Part shown: positions 1-8,980 of the stretch, in pieces
Numbering within the stretch: position 1 is the stretch's first letter
How the letters are laid out: each line of letters opens with the position of its first letter
From: Planctomycetota bacterium
GTDB taxonomy: Bacteria > Planctomycetota > Phycisphaerae > Phycisphaerales > UBA1924
Assembly: GCA_018242605.1 (NCBI GenBank)
Contig: JAFEBP010000003.1
Location: 62,001 to 126,000 of the forward strand
Direction: 5' to 3'
Length of the DNA stretch: 64,000 nt
Position numbers and translations under genes: made by a program
The notes under the pieces: generated by a model
Told to the model about the DNA's origin: nothing
Databases searched by the model: none
Seen by the model: the letters and a program-made list of their open reading frames with translations, nothing else

Positions 1-1
1 G

Positions 2-1108
2 CCCGAGGGCAAGGACGCCATCGTCTCGGACTTCACCGATCCCTCCGTGCTCCTCTGCTCGCCCCACGCCCTGTTCGTGACCTACCAGTTGGGCGGCCCC
101 AACGAGATCCGCGTCTTCGATCACTACGGCCACCCCGCCGCGGCCCCCGCCCAACTGCCCATCGGCGACGCCGGCGGCATGTGCGTCGCGGGCCTCAAGG
201 TGCTCTTCAACGACACCTCCTACGTGCACCCCCAGGCCTGGTTCGAGTTCGACCCCGGCACCGGCAAGACCGCCGAGACCGCCCTCAAGGTCTCCGCCCC
301 CGTGGACTTTGACGACTGCGAGGTCGTCCGCGAGTTCGCCACCAGCAAGGACGGCACCAAGGTGCCCGTGAACATCCTGCGCAAGAAGGGCATCGCCCTC
401 GACGGCTCGCACCCCTGCCTCGTCACGGCCTACGGCGGCTACGGCGTGAACATCACCCCTTCGTTCCGCTCCACCCTGCGTGTGTACCTGGACGAAGGAT
501 TCGTGTGGGCCCAGGCCAACATCCGCGGCGGCGCGGAGTACGGCGAGGAGTGGCACCGCCAGGGCGCGCTCCTGAACAAGCAGAACGTCTTCGACGACTT
601 CTACGCCGCGTGCAAGTTCATGGTGGACAGCAAGCACACCAGCCCGGCGAAACTCGCGATCGAGGGCGGCAGCAACGGCGGCCTGCTCATGGGCGCGGCC
701 CTCACGCAGCACCCCGACGCGTTCCGCGCCGTCGTCAGCCACGTGGGCATCTACGACATGCTCCGCGTCGAGCTCTCCAGCAACGGCGCGTTCAACATCC
801 CCGAGTTCGGCACCGTGAAGGACGAAGCGCAGTTCAAGGCCCTGTACGCCTACTCGCCCTACCACCACGTGAAGGACGGCGTGAAGTACCCCAGCGTCAT
901 CTTCCTGACCGGCGCCAACGACCCCCGCGTCGACCCGATGCAGAGCCGCAAGATGACCGCCCGCCTCCAGGCCGCCGGCGCCGACGTCCTGCTCCGCACC
1001 AGCGCCAACAGCGGCCACGGCGGCGGCACCGCCCTCTCCGAACGCATCGAACAGCAGGTCGACGTGGTCTCGTGGTTGTTCGATCGGCTGGGCGTGTCGA
1101 AGAAATGA
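2..1108 (+). CDS. Prolyl oligopeptidase (S9A), C-terminal part, cut by window edge
   Basis: The reading frame is open from base 2, so the true start lies left of the window. The visible part holds the end of the beta-propeller and the whole alpha/beta-hydrolase domain of a prolyl oligopeptidase, which cleaves after proline in short peptides. The catalytic triad is visible: Ser in GGSNGG (codon at 671), Asp in ANDPRVDP (codon at 920) and His in SGHGGG (codon at 1016). The AYGGYG and NIRGGAEYG motifs are typical of S9A enzymes. Signal sequence and localisation cannot be judged because the N-terminus is missing. Assignment to S9A is secure; substrate preference is not known. Confidence 0.93.
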   Translation, partial: PEGKDAIVSDFTDPSVLLCSPHALFVTYQLGGPNEIRVFDHYGHPAAAPAQLPIGDAGGMCVAGLKVLFNDTSYVHPQAWFEFDPGTGKTAETALKVSAPVDFDDCEVVREFATSKDGTKVPVNILRKKGIALDGSHPCLVTAYGGYGVNITPSFRSTLRVYLDEGFVWAQANIRGGAEYGEEWHRQGALLNKQNVFDDFYAACKFMVDSKHTSPAKLAIEGGSNGGLLMGAALTQHPDAFRAVVSHVGIYDMLRVELSSNGAFNIPEFGTVKDEAQFKALYAYSPYHHVKDGVKYPSVIFLTGANDPRVDPMQSRKMTARLQAAGADVLLRTSANSGHGGGTALSERIEQQVDVVSWLFDRLGVSKK

Positions 1109-1126
1109 GCCGCCGAGCAAGGCGCG

Positions 1127-1453
1127 TTACGCGCGAGTGTCAACGATGTACACCCGCCGCTCCAGCCGCTCACCCAGCAGTTTGAGCACCGCGGGCGCGA
1201 ACGGCGCGATGGTTTCGGGCCGGTTGTTGAACGCGAGCATCACGATGATCGCGATCGGCAATGAGGACGCGTGCTGTTGAAACGGGATGCCCCGATCCAG
1301 GGTCAGAAGAACGTCAAAGCCCGCCGCCGCGGCCTTCAGCAGTTCGCCGTTGTCCTTGTCCTCCCAGCCCATCGATCGCGCGGTGCGCACATCATGTCCG
1401 ACCAGAAGTCGGCCGAACCGCTTCGGCGTGCAATGGTCCAGCAGCACTCTCAC
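1127..1453 (-). CDS. DUF5615 PIN-like toxin
   Basis: This 108-residue protein resembles the DUF5615 family, PIN-like predicted ribonucleases that act as toxins. It shows the N-terminal hydrophobic strand followed by Asp6 in LLDHC, the RLLVGHDV segment and the LLTLDRGIPFQQ strand that carries the second acidic position. Its ATG overlaps the stop of the upstream DUF433 gene by four bases (ATGA, 1450-1453), the usual antitoxin-first arrangement and a sign of translational coupling. Toxicity is inferred from the family and gene pairing, not shown by sequence. Confidence 0.85.
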   Translation of the reverse strand: MRVLLDHCTPKRFGRLLVGHDVRTARSMGWEDKDNGELLKAAAAGFDVLLTLDRGIPFQQHASSLPIAIIVMLAFNNRPETIAPFAPAVLKLLGERLERRVYIVDTRA

Positions 1454-1692
1454 GCGGCTCGCCGCTCCCGGAAAAGCGAGCCCGGGACCGCGTGCAGAAC
1501 GCCGACGGCCTGCTCTCTGGTCACGCCCTCGAAATCATCGAGGAACTCGTTGAGGTCATAGCCGCCTTCAAGATACTCAAACAGCACGCGGACGGGCACG
1601 CGGGTGCCTTTGAACAACACCTCACCCCCGAGTCGGTCGGGCGAGCACGCCACGAACTCGGCCAGTTCAGGGGGAATCGTTGATTCGTCCAT
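1450..1692 (-). CDS. DUF433 antitoxin
   Basis: An 80-residue DUF433-family protein, a small winged-helix antitoxin commonly found upstream of DUF5615 toxins. The family signature is visible in GGEVLFKGTRVPVRVLFEYL (residues about 22-41), followed by a Gly-Tyr-Asp-Leu segment and the DDFEGVTREQAVGVL helix. It is expected to neutralise the overlapping downstream toxin and to autoregulate the operon. The start at 1692 leaves an intact N-terminus; the 33 bases upstream to 1725 probably carry the promoter and operator. Confidence 0.85.
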   Translation of the reverse strand: MDESTIPPELAEFVACSPDRLGGEVLFKGTRVPVRVLFEYLEGGYDLNEFLDDFEGVTREQAVGVLHAVPGSLFRERRAA

Positions 1693-1806
1693 GCATGGAT
1701 CTTAGGGTCCATACAGTGCTCCAACGTGCCACGCGGGGAGCGGCGCAGGCCGGAATCCTTGGGACGGGCACTCAACCATCCGCCCGCCTCCCGGTACACC
1801 CGGTTG

Positions 1807-2289
1807 ATGGGCCACAGGACTTTCGCCGCATTGACCTTCTTTGAGTCCACTCTCGCCGCGGTTGGCCGATCGCTCGACAGGGCGTGCGAGATCGTCGCCG
1901 CGCTCTTCCACAAGCTCACCGACGGGTACTGGGTGCGCTCGCGGACCCGAGCGGCCAAGGAGTGGATGGGCGGCGCCGCCGACGCCGCGGCCCAGGGCGC
2001 CCGCCGCGTCTCCGAAAAGGTCAAGGACCAGTTGCAGGAGCAGGAGTCCGGCACGAAGAGAACGCCCTGGCTGCACATGACCGCCGCCGCCCTGGCGACG
2101 GGCGCGGTGGTGTGGGCCATCCTGCACTTCACGCGGCCGGACACCGGGGCCGACCTCTCGCCCGCGTTCACCGAAAGTCTGGTCAAGGCCCGCAAGGCCG
2201 CGGAGAACACCGGCATGGGCACGCCCGCCGCGATGAAGTCCGTTGAGGCCGTCAAGCCCGTGGAATCTCCCAAGCCCGCCGGCAAGTAA
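1807..2289 (+). CDS. Small single-pass membrane protein, unknown function
   Basis: A 160-residue protein not matched to a known family. The frame is open from 1726, but the first 27 codons are Arg/Pro-rich and unlike a real N-terminus, so the ATG at 1807 (MGHRTF) is preferred. There is a charged amphipathic first half with a possible coiled-coil (AARRVSEKVKDQLQEQES), one membrane segment around residues 98-115 (MTAAALATGAVVWAILHF) and a Lys/Pro/Ala-rich tail. It lies 35 bases ahead of the cysteine synthase gene on the same strand. Function is unknown. Confidence 0.6.
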   Translation: MGHRTFAALTFFESTLAAVGRSLDRACEIVAALFHKLTDGYWVRSRTRAAKEWMGGAADAAAQGARRVSEKVKDQLQEQESGTKRTPWLHMTAAALATGAVVWAILHFTRPDTGADLSPAFTESLVKARKAAENTGMGTPAAMKSVEAVKPVESPKPAGK

Positions 2290-2324
2290 CGCCTCGGAGC
2301 CCGCACCGGGCCAATCATTCGAGC

Positions 2325-3299
2325 GTGAACACCAAGGACAACTCCGCGAGAACGTACGGCAGCGTCTTCGACATGCTGCCCGACGAGGACAACCCCACGC
2401 CGCTGGTGCGGATCAATCACCTCAACCCCGCGCCCGGGTTCGAGCTGTGGGGCAAACTCGAATGGATGAACCCCTTCGGCAGCGTGAAGGACCGCGCCGC
2501 CTGGGCGATGCTCCGCCAACTCGAAGAACGCGGCGAAGTCACCAAAGACCGCGGCATCGTGGAGCCCACCAGCGGCAACACCGGCATCTCGCTCGCCGGC
2601 CTCGCGAGCGCCCGCGGCTACCACATGCGCGCCATCGTCCCCAACAAGGTGCCGATGGAGAAGAAGGTGCTCCTGCGCATCTTCGGCGCGGAACTGGACG
2701 TGATGAACGACAACCTCTGCCCCAGCCCCGGCATGGGCGAGGGCGCCATCGGCATGGCCCGCAGCTACGCCAAGGCCATGCCCAACAAGTACGTGATGCC
2801 CAACCAGTACGAGAACGTCGCCAACCGCGAAGCGCACGAACAGACCACCGGGCCCGAGATCTGGCGGCAGACGCAGGGACGCATCACGCACCTGTTCGTG
2901 AGCCTGGGCACGTGCGGCACGGTCTCGGGCCTGTCCCGCTACCTCAAGGCGAAGAACCCCGCGATCAAGGTGGTGGCCGTACAACCCAGCGAAGGGCACG
3001 ACGTGCCCGGCCTGCGCAACATCTCTGAACTGCACGTGAGCAAGCTCTTTGACCCCGCGCTCATCGATGAAATCCTCGAAGTGGATTTCAACCGCGCCTA
3101 CAGCGGCGCACTGGCCCTGTGCCGGCGCGAAGGGTTGATGGCCGGGCCCAGCAGCGGACTCATCCTCGAGGGCGCCCGCGACGTGCTCACCCGCGACAAG
3201 CCCGCGTCGGGCCTGGGCGTCGCGATCTTCTGCGACAGCATCCTCAAGTACGTCTCCAGCATGATCAAGCACCTGCCGGAGCTGGCGGTAGAGTCGTAA
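2325..3299 (+). CDS. PLP-dependent cysteine synthase family protein
   Basis: A fold-type II PLP enzyme of the cysteine synthase/CBS family, which normally makes L-cysteine from an activated serine (O-acetyl- or O-phosphoserine) and sulfide in the cytoplasm. The Schiff-base lysine is Lys55 in FGSVKDRAA, the substrate loop is PTSGNTG (81-87), and the glycine-rich phosphate loop reads SLGTCGTVSG. The length of 324 residues is normal for the family. Translation starts at a GTG (2325). Whether it uses O-acetylserine or another acceptor, or acts as a CBS-like enzyme, cannot be decided from sequence. It precedes the next gene by only 7 bases, suggesting co-transcription without an obvious functional link. 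Confidence 0.9.
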   Translation: MNTKDNSARTYGSVFDMLPDEDNPTPLVRINHLNPAPGFELWGKLEWMNPFGSVKDRAAWAMLRQLEERGEVTKDRGIVEPTSGNTGISLAGLASARGYHMRAIVPNKVPMEKKVLLRIFGAELDVMNDNLCPSPGMGEGAIGMARSYAKAMPNKYVMPNQYENVANREAHEQTTGPEIWRQTQGRITHLFVSLGTCGTVSGLSRYLKAKNPAIKVVAVQPSEGHDVPGLRNISELHVSKLFDPALIDEILEVDFNRAYSGALALCRREGLMAGPSSGLILEGARDVLTRDKPASGLGVAIFCDSILKYVSSMIKHLPELAVES

Positions 3300-3306
3300 C
3301 CAACGC

Positions 3307-4872
3307 ATGCCGCAGGACGCCCCCACGACTCACGGCCCATCGCGATTCTGGGTGGCCGCGTGGTCGTGGCCGCCCTGCCTGATCGCGTTAGCGCTGCGCG
3401 TGCTGGTGATCGGCCGCCCCCCCTTCACCGATGACGGGTGGTACACCTCGATCGCCTGGTTCGCGCACGAAGGCCTGGAACCAGCGATCCATAGCCCCGT
3501 CACGGCCTACCCGCGGCTGCTCTCCTGGGTCTTTTCGGTCACCGACCGCCCGCTGCTCTGGCTCCGCGCGATCGACGGCATCATCGCGGTGCTGGTAGCC
3601 CTGGTGGTCTTCAAGCTCCTGCGGACGCTGGTGCCGCGGCGAGCGGCCTGCGTCATGGCCTCGCTCTTCACGCTGCTGGTCAACCAACCCAAGTTCATCG
3701 ACGCGGGATTCAAGAACCAGATCAACGCGGCGACGCTGCTGCTGGCCCTGTCGCTCATCGCGGCGTTCAAGCCCCGCACCCGGGATTGGCCGATCGTGAG
3801 CGGCGCGCTCGCGGGAGCGTTCGTCGCCGGCGCGGTGCTGCTGCGCGAGGCGTTCGTGCCGTTCGCGCTCGTCGCCGCGGCGGCCTGCTGGATGCGCCAT
3901 GGCTGGCGCGGGGCGTGCGCGTTCGCAGCGACGGCGGGAACCTCGGCCCTCGCGGGCCTCAGCCTGATCGCCCACGGTCCCGGGCGCATCGGCGAGTTGC
4001 TGGCGCAGTGGAGAGAGTCCGCCACCGCGCTCACCAACCTCGCGGCGGTGATGAAGCGCGACTGGACGGCGGTGTGGGTTGATTCTGGAACACAGGCGTT
4101 CGCGGCTGGCGGTTGGGGGCTTGTCTTTGTCGCGCTCGGGGCCGCGGCGGGGCTCGCGGGCACATGGAGCTGGCTTCGCTCGGGGACCATCGGCGCAGGG
4201 CGGGCGGTCTCGGCACGCGGCATCGCGCCGGTCGTGGGGCTTGGATTGCTCCTCGCGCCCGCGCCGGAGATGCTGGCCAAGCTCGCGTTCCCGTACCACT
4301 TCGCGCAGTTCGCGTTGGGCGCCGTCGTGCTGTGCGCCTGCCTGCACCGGCGGATGAACGTTGCCTCGCGGCGGATCGTCTGGACGATCGCCGCGTTGAT
4401 CGCAACATACCCGATGTTTACCTCCGCACGCTACGCCATGGAGCCGTGGCGCGAATCGCGCCGCTGGTGGCCGGTGATGGTGCAGAGCGCTCACGATGCT
4501 CCCCTCATCCGCGATTCCTTCTACCTCCGCCTGACCGATGCACTTCGCCGGGCCGCGAAGCCCGGCGATCGCGTGCTCTGCTCCGGTTTTTACTTCGGGC
4601 CGCTCGCGCTCGCCCGGGTTCACCCCGTTCGCGGCGACGCGGCCGATGCGTCATTCCTCACCTGCCTCCCGGAGGGTGGCACGCGGACGCAAGCGGCGCG
4701 GGCGATCGCGCAAGCGATGCCGCGGATCGTCGTGGAATCGTCGCGCATCAAGACCGATTTCACGGAGTTCGTGCCGGGGTTCCCGAACGGCTACACACTC
4801 TTCGAGCGGATCGAGCCGGGGACGTACTCCTCGTACTCGCCGTACGACGCGCGGGTGTGGGTGCGGGACTAA
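3307..4872 (+). CDS. Polytopic membrane protein, GT-C glycosyltransferase-like
   Basis: A 521-residue inner-membrane protein with about ten hydrophobic helices. After the first membrane helix it has a PPFTDDGWYTSI segment. An acidic pair at this place, at the start of the first extracytoplasmic loop, is typical of GT-C fold (ArnT/PMT-like, GT39-type) glycosyltransferases that use polyprenyl-linked sugars. The C-terminal third is a soluble domain (SGFYFGPLALARVHPVRGD). The assignment rests on topology plus that motif, so it is tentative. The stop codon TAA (4870-4872) overlaps the TAG of the convergent FtsK-like gene in the tetranucleotide CTAA. Confidence 0.6.
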   Translation: MPQDAPTTHGPSRFWVAAWSWPPCLIALALRVLVIGRPPFTDDGWYTSIAWFAHEGLEPAIHSPVTAYPRLLSWVFSVTDRPLLWLRAIDGIIAVLVALVVFKLLRTLVPRRAACVMASLFTLLVNQPKFIDAGFKNQINAATLLLALSLIAAFKPRTRDWPIVSGALAGAFVAGAVLLREAFVPFALVAAAACWMRHGWRGACAFAATAGTSALAGLSLIAHGPGRIGELLAQWRESATALTNLAAVMKRDWTAVWVDSGTQAFAAGGWGLVFVALGAAAGLAGTWSWLRSGTIGAGRAVSARGIAPVVGLGLLLAPAPEMLAKLAFPYHFAQFALGAVVLCACLHRRMNVASRRIVWTIAALIATYPMFTSARYAMEPWRESRRWWPVMVQSAHDAPLIRDSFYLRLTDALRRAAKPGDRVLCSGFYFGPLALARVHPVRGDAADASFLTCLPEGGTRTQAARAIAQAMPRIVVESSRIKTDFTEFVPGFPNGYTLFERIEPGTYSSYSPYDARVWVRD

Positions 4873-7800
4873 CCCAGGATCTGCCCCAACGCCGCCTCTT
4901 TCCACTCCTCCGGCGGCAACGCGTACGGACGGAACTTCTCGATCGTCCCAAGTTCTTCGCGGTAGAGCAGCGCCCGGTACCGACCCAGCGTCGCCGCGGC
5001 GGGCGAATCAATGAGCTGCGTGGAGTCGTTCGCCGACACCTGGAAGAGCACGCGGGCCTCGAACTCGCGGATCGTCTGGCGTTCAAGGGTCCGCTCCAGG
5101 TTCGCCGCGGTGTCGCACCAGGCGATGGTGTGGATGCCCACGGCCGGGCCGTCGCGCAGGATCCTGGCGAACTGCTTGTCGGGGGCGGGCTTGTCGCTGT
5201 CGCCGCCGAAGGAAAAATCGTCGCTCTTGCGGATGTCCCGGAAGCGGTGCAGGCCCATGATGATCAGGAACATGGGCGGGGCGTTGTTCGCGGGGTTGGC
5301 CTCGCGCGCGGCGAGTTCATCGGCGATCTGCGCCACCGTCGCGCCGGCCGATCGCGGGTTGGAAAACGGCCGCGGCCCTGTGGCGTTCGCGCCGCCGAGC
5401 CGCTCGGCGAGCTGCGAGAGCACCATCGCGTCGGCCGAGTCGGCCGGGGTCGAGTCGAAGAAGATCAGTTGCGGGGCCAGCGCCTTGTGGGCCGCGAGGC
5501 TCACCGCGCTGCTCACCAGCAGCGCCGTCGCGGCGTCCTCCTGCTGGCCGATGATGAGCAGGTTGCTGGCGCTCTGCCGGCGGAAGACCATGCTGGTGGG
5601 GTCCTTGATCGAGACGGCGTCGCCGAGCCAGGCGTTGGGCGCCGCATTGGGCGAGAGCTTGGTCTCGCCCGCGAGCAGCGCCGCGAGCACGTGGTTGCGG
5701 CGGATGTCGGCGGGGATGTTGCCCTCAAAGACGATCGCGGGCGGACGGCGGACGATCTCGCCCCGCAGCGCCGCGGGCTCGGCCCGATGGCGGATCGAGG
5801 CCAGGCGCGTCTCGCGCGTCTCCTCCGAGAGCCACACGATCTGGAACGGGCTGTTGCCCTCGAGCATGCCGCTGGCATCGTTGTAGATCGCTTCGCCCGG
5901 GCGGTTGAGCAGGCGCGGGGCGTTGTTGTCCTCGGCCATGATGAGGTACGAATCCGCCTCGCTGCACTGCAGCGCGATGCGCACCGCCATCTGCCCCAGC
6001 GTGCTGCGGGCCAGCGAGTACGCCCCGCCCAGCGTCTGGCTGCCCAGGATGACGTGCATGCCGAAGGCGCGGCCCTGACGCACCAGGCGGTCCATGAGCA
6101 GCGCGGCCTCCTGCGCGAGTTTGTCGTCCTCGACGAAGAACTCCTGGAACTCGTCGACGATGAGCAGCGTGCGGGGCAGCACGGGCAGCGCCGCCGCGCC
6201 GTTCACCGGCGCCGACCGCTCCCTGGCGGCCCGCCGGTACGCGGCCAGGTCCTGCACGCCCAGGTCGCGGAACAACTGGCCGCGGCGGGTGAGCTCGCCA
6301 TCGAGCCGACGCAGCACCGAAAGCCCGAACTCTCGCTCACTCTCTACCGCGATCACGCGGGCGTGGGGCAGCGCCTGCGTGGCGTAGGCCTTGAACTCCA
6401 CGCCCTTCTTGAAGTCAACCAGGTACAGCTCGACTTCATCCGGGCTGCACCACAGGCCAAGGTTGGTGATGATCACGTGCAGCAGCGTGGACTTGCCCGA
6501 GCCGGTGCGGCCCGCGATGAGCGCGTGCTGCGCCGTGCCCTGCCCCAGCGTGAGGTACTGGAGCTTGGTGGCCCCCGCGCGGCCCAGGGGGATGCGCACC
6601 TGGTCGGCCGTGCTGAGCGACCACTCCTGACCCGGCGGCGGCGCCACCATCTCGAACGGCACGCGGACCTTGCCCAGGTCCTTGGCCATCTGGCCGATCT
6701 GCGTGAGCAGGCGCGTCGTGGTGTCTTCGTTGGGCGGGGCCTCGAGCGTCGCGGGCCAGGGCGCAAAGTCCTCGTCCTGGTGGACGAAGCGCCCGTCCCG
6801 CCACGAGAGCATCACCGCGGCCTTGGCCATCTCCGCCGTCGGCAGCCACGCCGCGGGCTTGGTGCGCGCGTCGTGCGCGATCAGCGTGTACACGCCGCAG
6901 CGCGGGCCGCTGGAAACGATGCTCGCCAGCCGCTTGGCGGCCTGCTCGGTCAGGTTCGCCGGGAAATCCGCGATCACCAGGAAGCGGTACGGTTCGGCCA
7001 CCTCGCCGGCCTGCTCGTTGTATTCCTGGATCGAGCCGAACTCGTTGCGTAGGTACTTCTGGATCACCGTCTCCATGTGCTCGGTAAGTTCGCCCAGCTT
7101 CTGCTCGATCTGCCGCGGCTCGGTCCAGATGCGGTCGCTGACCAGTTGCTCGTTGTGATCCGCCAGATGCATGAACGCTGCGAACGACTGGCCCAGCCCC
7201 ACGGGGTCCAGGAGAGTGAACCGCACCTTGGCGGGCGGGAAGGCCGTCAAGAGCCGCATCATCGTGTTGTTGAGCGCGGTCAGGGCCGCGGCTCGACCGT
7301 CTGAGTTGTACCGCAGGAGCAGCGAGGCCTTCTCGTGCAGATCAAGCACGAGCGGCAGGCGGAACCTCGTCGGACGCGCCGATCGGTACCACGGCGGAAC
7401 CCCGCCGGGGAGCGAAGCCAGATCAACCTCGAACGAGCCGAACGACACCACCGGGGGCACCTCGGCGACCGGCGCGAACGTCTGCCACCGCGGCAGATCC
7501 CACGATGGGCAGAGCGCATCGGCGCTCGCTCTGATCGCATCCGCCGCCAGAGCGAGCTCCTCCAAGCTCTGCGTGAACTCCTGCACCAGCGCGGCGTGGT
7601 CGTGCTGCTGCGTGGCCTTTGCGATGCGGGTGGCGCGGGCGTGGTCTTCATCGGCCTGCGCAGCTGCGGTCTCAAACGTCTTCTCCGCCGCGCTCTGCCG
7701 GGAGGCCCTCGCAGCGTCGGCGGCGTCTTGCTCTCTCTGTGCCTTGGCCTCAATCGCCGCGATGGTCTCGGCGTGCCGGGCCCGCAGCGCGGGCTCCTCG

Positions 7801-8882
7801 ACCGTGCGGCGCCGGTCGATCTCGGCGCGTTCGGCGTCGAGCCGCTCGCGGGCGGTCTTCACTTCGCCATCACGCTTGGTCTTCGCCGCTGCGAGTGAGG
7901 CATCCCTCACCGCCTCCGCGTCCTTCAGGCACCGCTTCCCCGCGCCCGCGGCACGCGAGAGCGCAGAGGCGAGTTGCTCCGCCGCGGGCTTCACGCGGGC
8001 CCGCAGCGCCACTCGGAGCACGGCGAAGACGATCAGTGTCGCGACGATGCCCGTGCCCGCGCCCCCGCCGATAGTCCCGGCCGACACCGGCTTGATGACG
8101 CTCGCGCCGCCGATCGCCGCCCCCACCGCCGCGAGGGCCGCGGCCCCGATGATGAACCCGGGGTTCATCACGAACGGACGGACGCGCCGGCCCAGCAGAT
8201 CAAGAGCCAACAACGCCTCGGAGCCCGCCTGCTCCAGGTCGGCTCTCGGATCAGCGCCCGCGGCGTCGGTTTCACGCGTAATCGTCGGCAGCGGCGCGTG
8301 CTTGTACGCCTTGAGCAGCGCCTGGGCCTGCGCCTCCATGCCCGCCAGTTCCTTGCTGCGGGATTCGAGCGCGGCGCGGGCGGCGTCGAAGTCCTGGCGG
8401 ATCTTCTTGCCCGCGGATTCCAGCAGCGTGTCGGCGAGCCACGCCTTCTCTTCGCCGCGTTCCTTGGCGGTGACCTCCATCACGTTGGTCTGGGTGGTGT
8501 ACTCGCGGACCTGCGCGTCGCGAGCGGCGACCGCCGCGGCGTGATCCGCGGCGAACTTCCCGGCGATCCGGCCGCTCAGCGCGCGATGCTCCAGCTCGGA
8601 GCTTTTGAGTTCCTTGGCGAGTTGCGCGTCGGCGTCGGCGCGGCGGGCGGCGAGTTCGCGGTTGGCCGCCACGAGCGCGTCCTGGGCTGCCTGCGCGATC
8701 ATGTCCTCGCGCCGGGCGCGTTCCGCCGTGAGTTCGCCGAAGCGGCGGAGCAGGTCGCGTTGTTGCTGGGTGAAGGACGGTATCAAGGAGGGCAACTCGG
8801 GGTTCGGTCGCGGGTCGGGATCATCCGACGAGACACGAACCGTACACCCGTTCTCCCACCGTTGCGCGCGGAGATCAATCAC
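4869..8882 (-). CDS. FtsK/SpoIIIE-type ATPase with three RecA-like modules
   Basis: A 1337-residue membrane ATPase. Order of parts: long Ala/Arg/Glu-rich coiled coil (about 45-200), two membrane segments (about 240-285), second coiled coil (about 295-460), a first RecA-like module without a P-loop (about 500-690), a canonical FtsK/SpoIIIE module with Walker A GRTGSGKS near residue 795 and Walker B LLIVDEFQEFF near 908, and a third degenerate module (from about 1095) where the P-loop is replaced by IIGQQEDAAT. Three-module FtsK proteins occur in type VII secretion (EccC/EssC); classic FtsK has one motor and a gamma DNA-reading domain, which I do not see here. Substrate (protein or DNA) is unresolved. 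The start is a GTG at 8882 without a clear ribosome site, so the N-terminus is uncertain. It is last in a minus-strand set with genes at 8981, 9730 and 10719. Confidence 0.8.
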   Translation of the reverse strand: MIDLRAQRWENGCTVRVSSDDPDPRPNPELPSLIPSFTQQQRDLLRRFGELTAERARREDMIAQAAQDALVAANRELAARRADADAQLAKELKSSELEHRALSGRIAGKFAADHAAAVAARDAQVREYTTQTNVMEVTAKERGEEKAWLADTLLESAGKKIRQDFDAARAALESRSKELAGMEAQAQALLKAYKHAPLPTITRETDAAGADPRADLEQAGSEALLALDLLGRRVRPFVMNPGFIIGAAALAAVGAAIGGASVIKPVSAGTIGGGAGTGIVATLIVFAVLRVALRARVKPAAEQLASALSRAAGAGKRCLKDAEAVRDASLAAAKTKRDGEVKTARERLDAERAEIDRRRTVEEPALRARHAETIAAIEAKAQREQDAADAARASRQSAAEKTFETAAAQADEDHARATRIAKATQQHDHAALVQEFTQSLEELALAADAIRASADALCPSWDLPRWQTFAPVAEVPPVVSFGSFEVDLASLPGGVPPWYRSARPTRFRLPLVLDLHEKASLLLRYNSDGRAAALTALNNTMMRLLTAFPPAKVRFTLLDPVGLGQSFAAFMHLADHNEQLVSDRIWTEPRQIEQKLGELTEHMETVIQKYLRNEFGSIQEYNEQAGEVAEPYRFLVIADFPANLTEQAAKRLASIVSSGPRCGVYTLIAHDARTKPAAWLPTAEMAKAAVMLSWRDGRFVHQDEDFAPWPATLEAPPNEDTTTRLLTQIGQMAKDLGKVRVPFEMVAPPPGQEWSLSTADQVRIPLGRAGATKLQYLTLGQGTAQHALIAGRTGSGKSTLLHVIITNLGLWCSPDEVELYLVDFKKGVEFKAYATQALPHARVIAVESEREFGLSVLRRLDGELTRRGQLFRDLGVQDLAAYRRAARERSAPVNGAAALPVLPRTLLIVDEFQEFFVEDDKLAQEAALLMDRLVRQGRAFGMHVILGSQTLGGAYSLARSTLGQMAVRIALQCSEADSYLIMAEDNNAPRLLNRPGEAIYNDASGMLEGNSPFQIVWLSEETRETRLASIRHRAEPAALRGEIVRRPPAIVFEGNIPADIRRNHVLAALLAGETKLSPNAAPNAWLGDAVSIKDPTSMVFRRQSASNLLIIGQQEDAATALLVSSAVSLAAHKALAPQLIFFDSTPADSADAMVLSQLAERLGGANATGPRPFSNPRSAGATVAQIADELAAREANPANNAPPMFLIIMGLHRFRDIRKSDDFSFGGDSDKPAPDKQFARILRDGPAVGIHTIAWCDTAANLERTLERQTIREFEARVLFQVSANDSTQLIDSPAAATLGRYRALLYREELGTIEKFRPYALPPEEWKEAALGQILG

Positions 8883-8980
8883 GCTGGGTTGTACGTGCCG
8901 GGGCCGGGGTTGGGTGCAGGATTCGTCATCCTGCTCCCATGGGGGATAAAGATGCCCGGAACTGGGGCGTTATGCGACGC

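Noticed and set aside
4113-7052. A 979-residue plus-strand reading frame
   Set aside because: It is opposite the FtsK-like gene and the end of the glycosyltransferase-like gene, with shadow composition.
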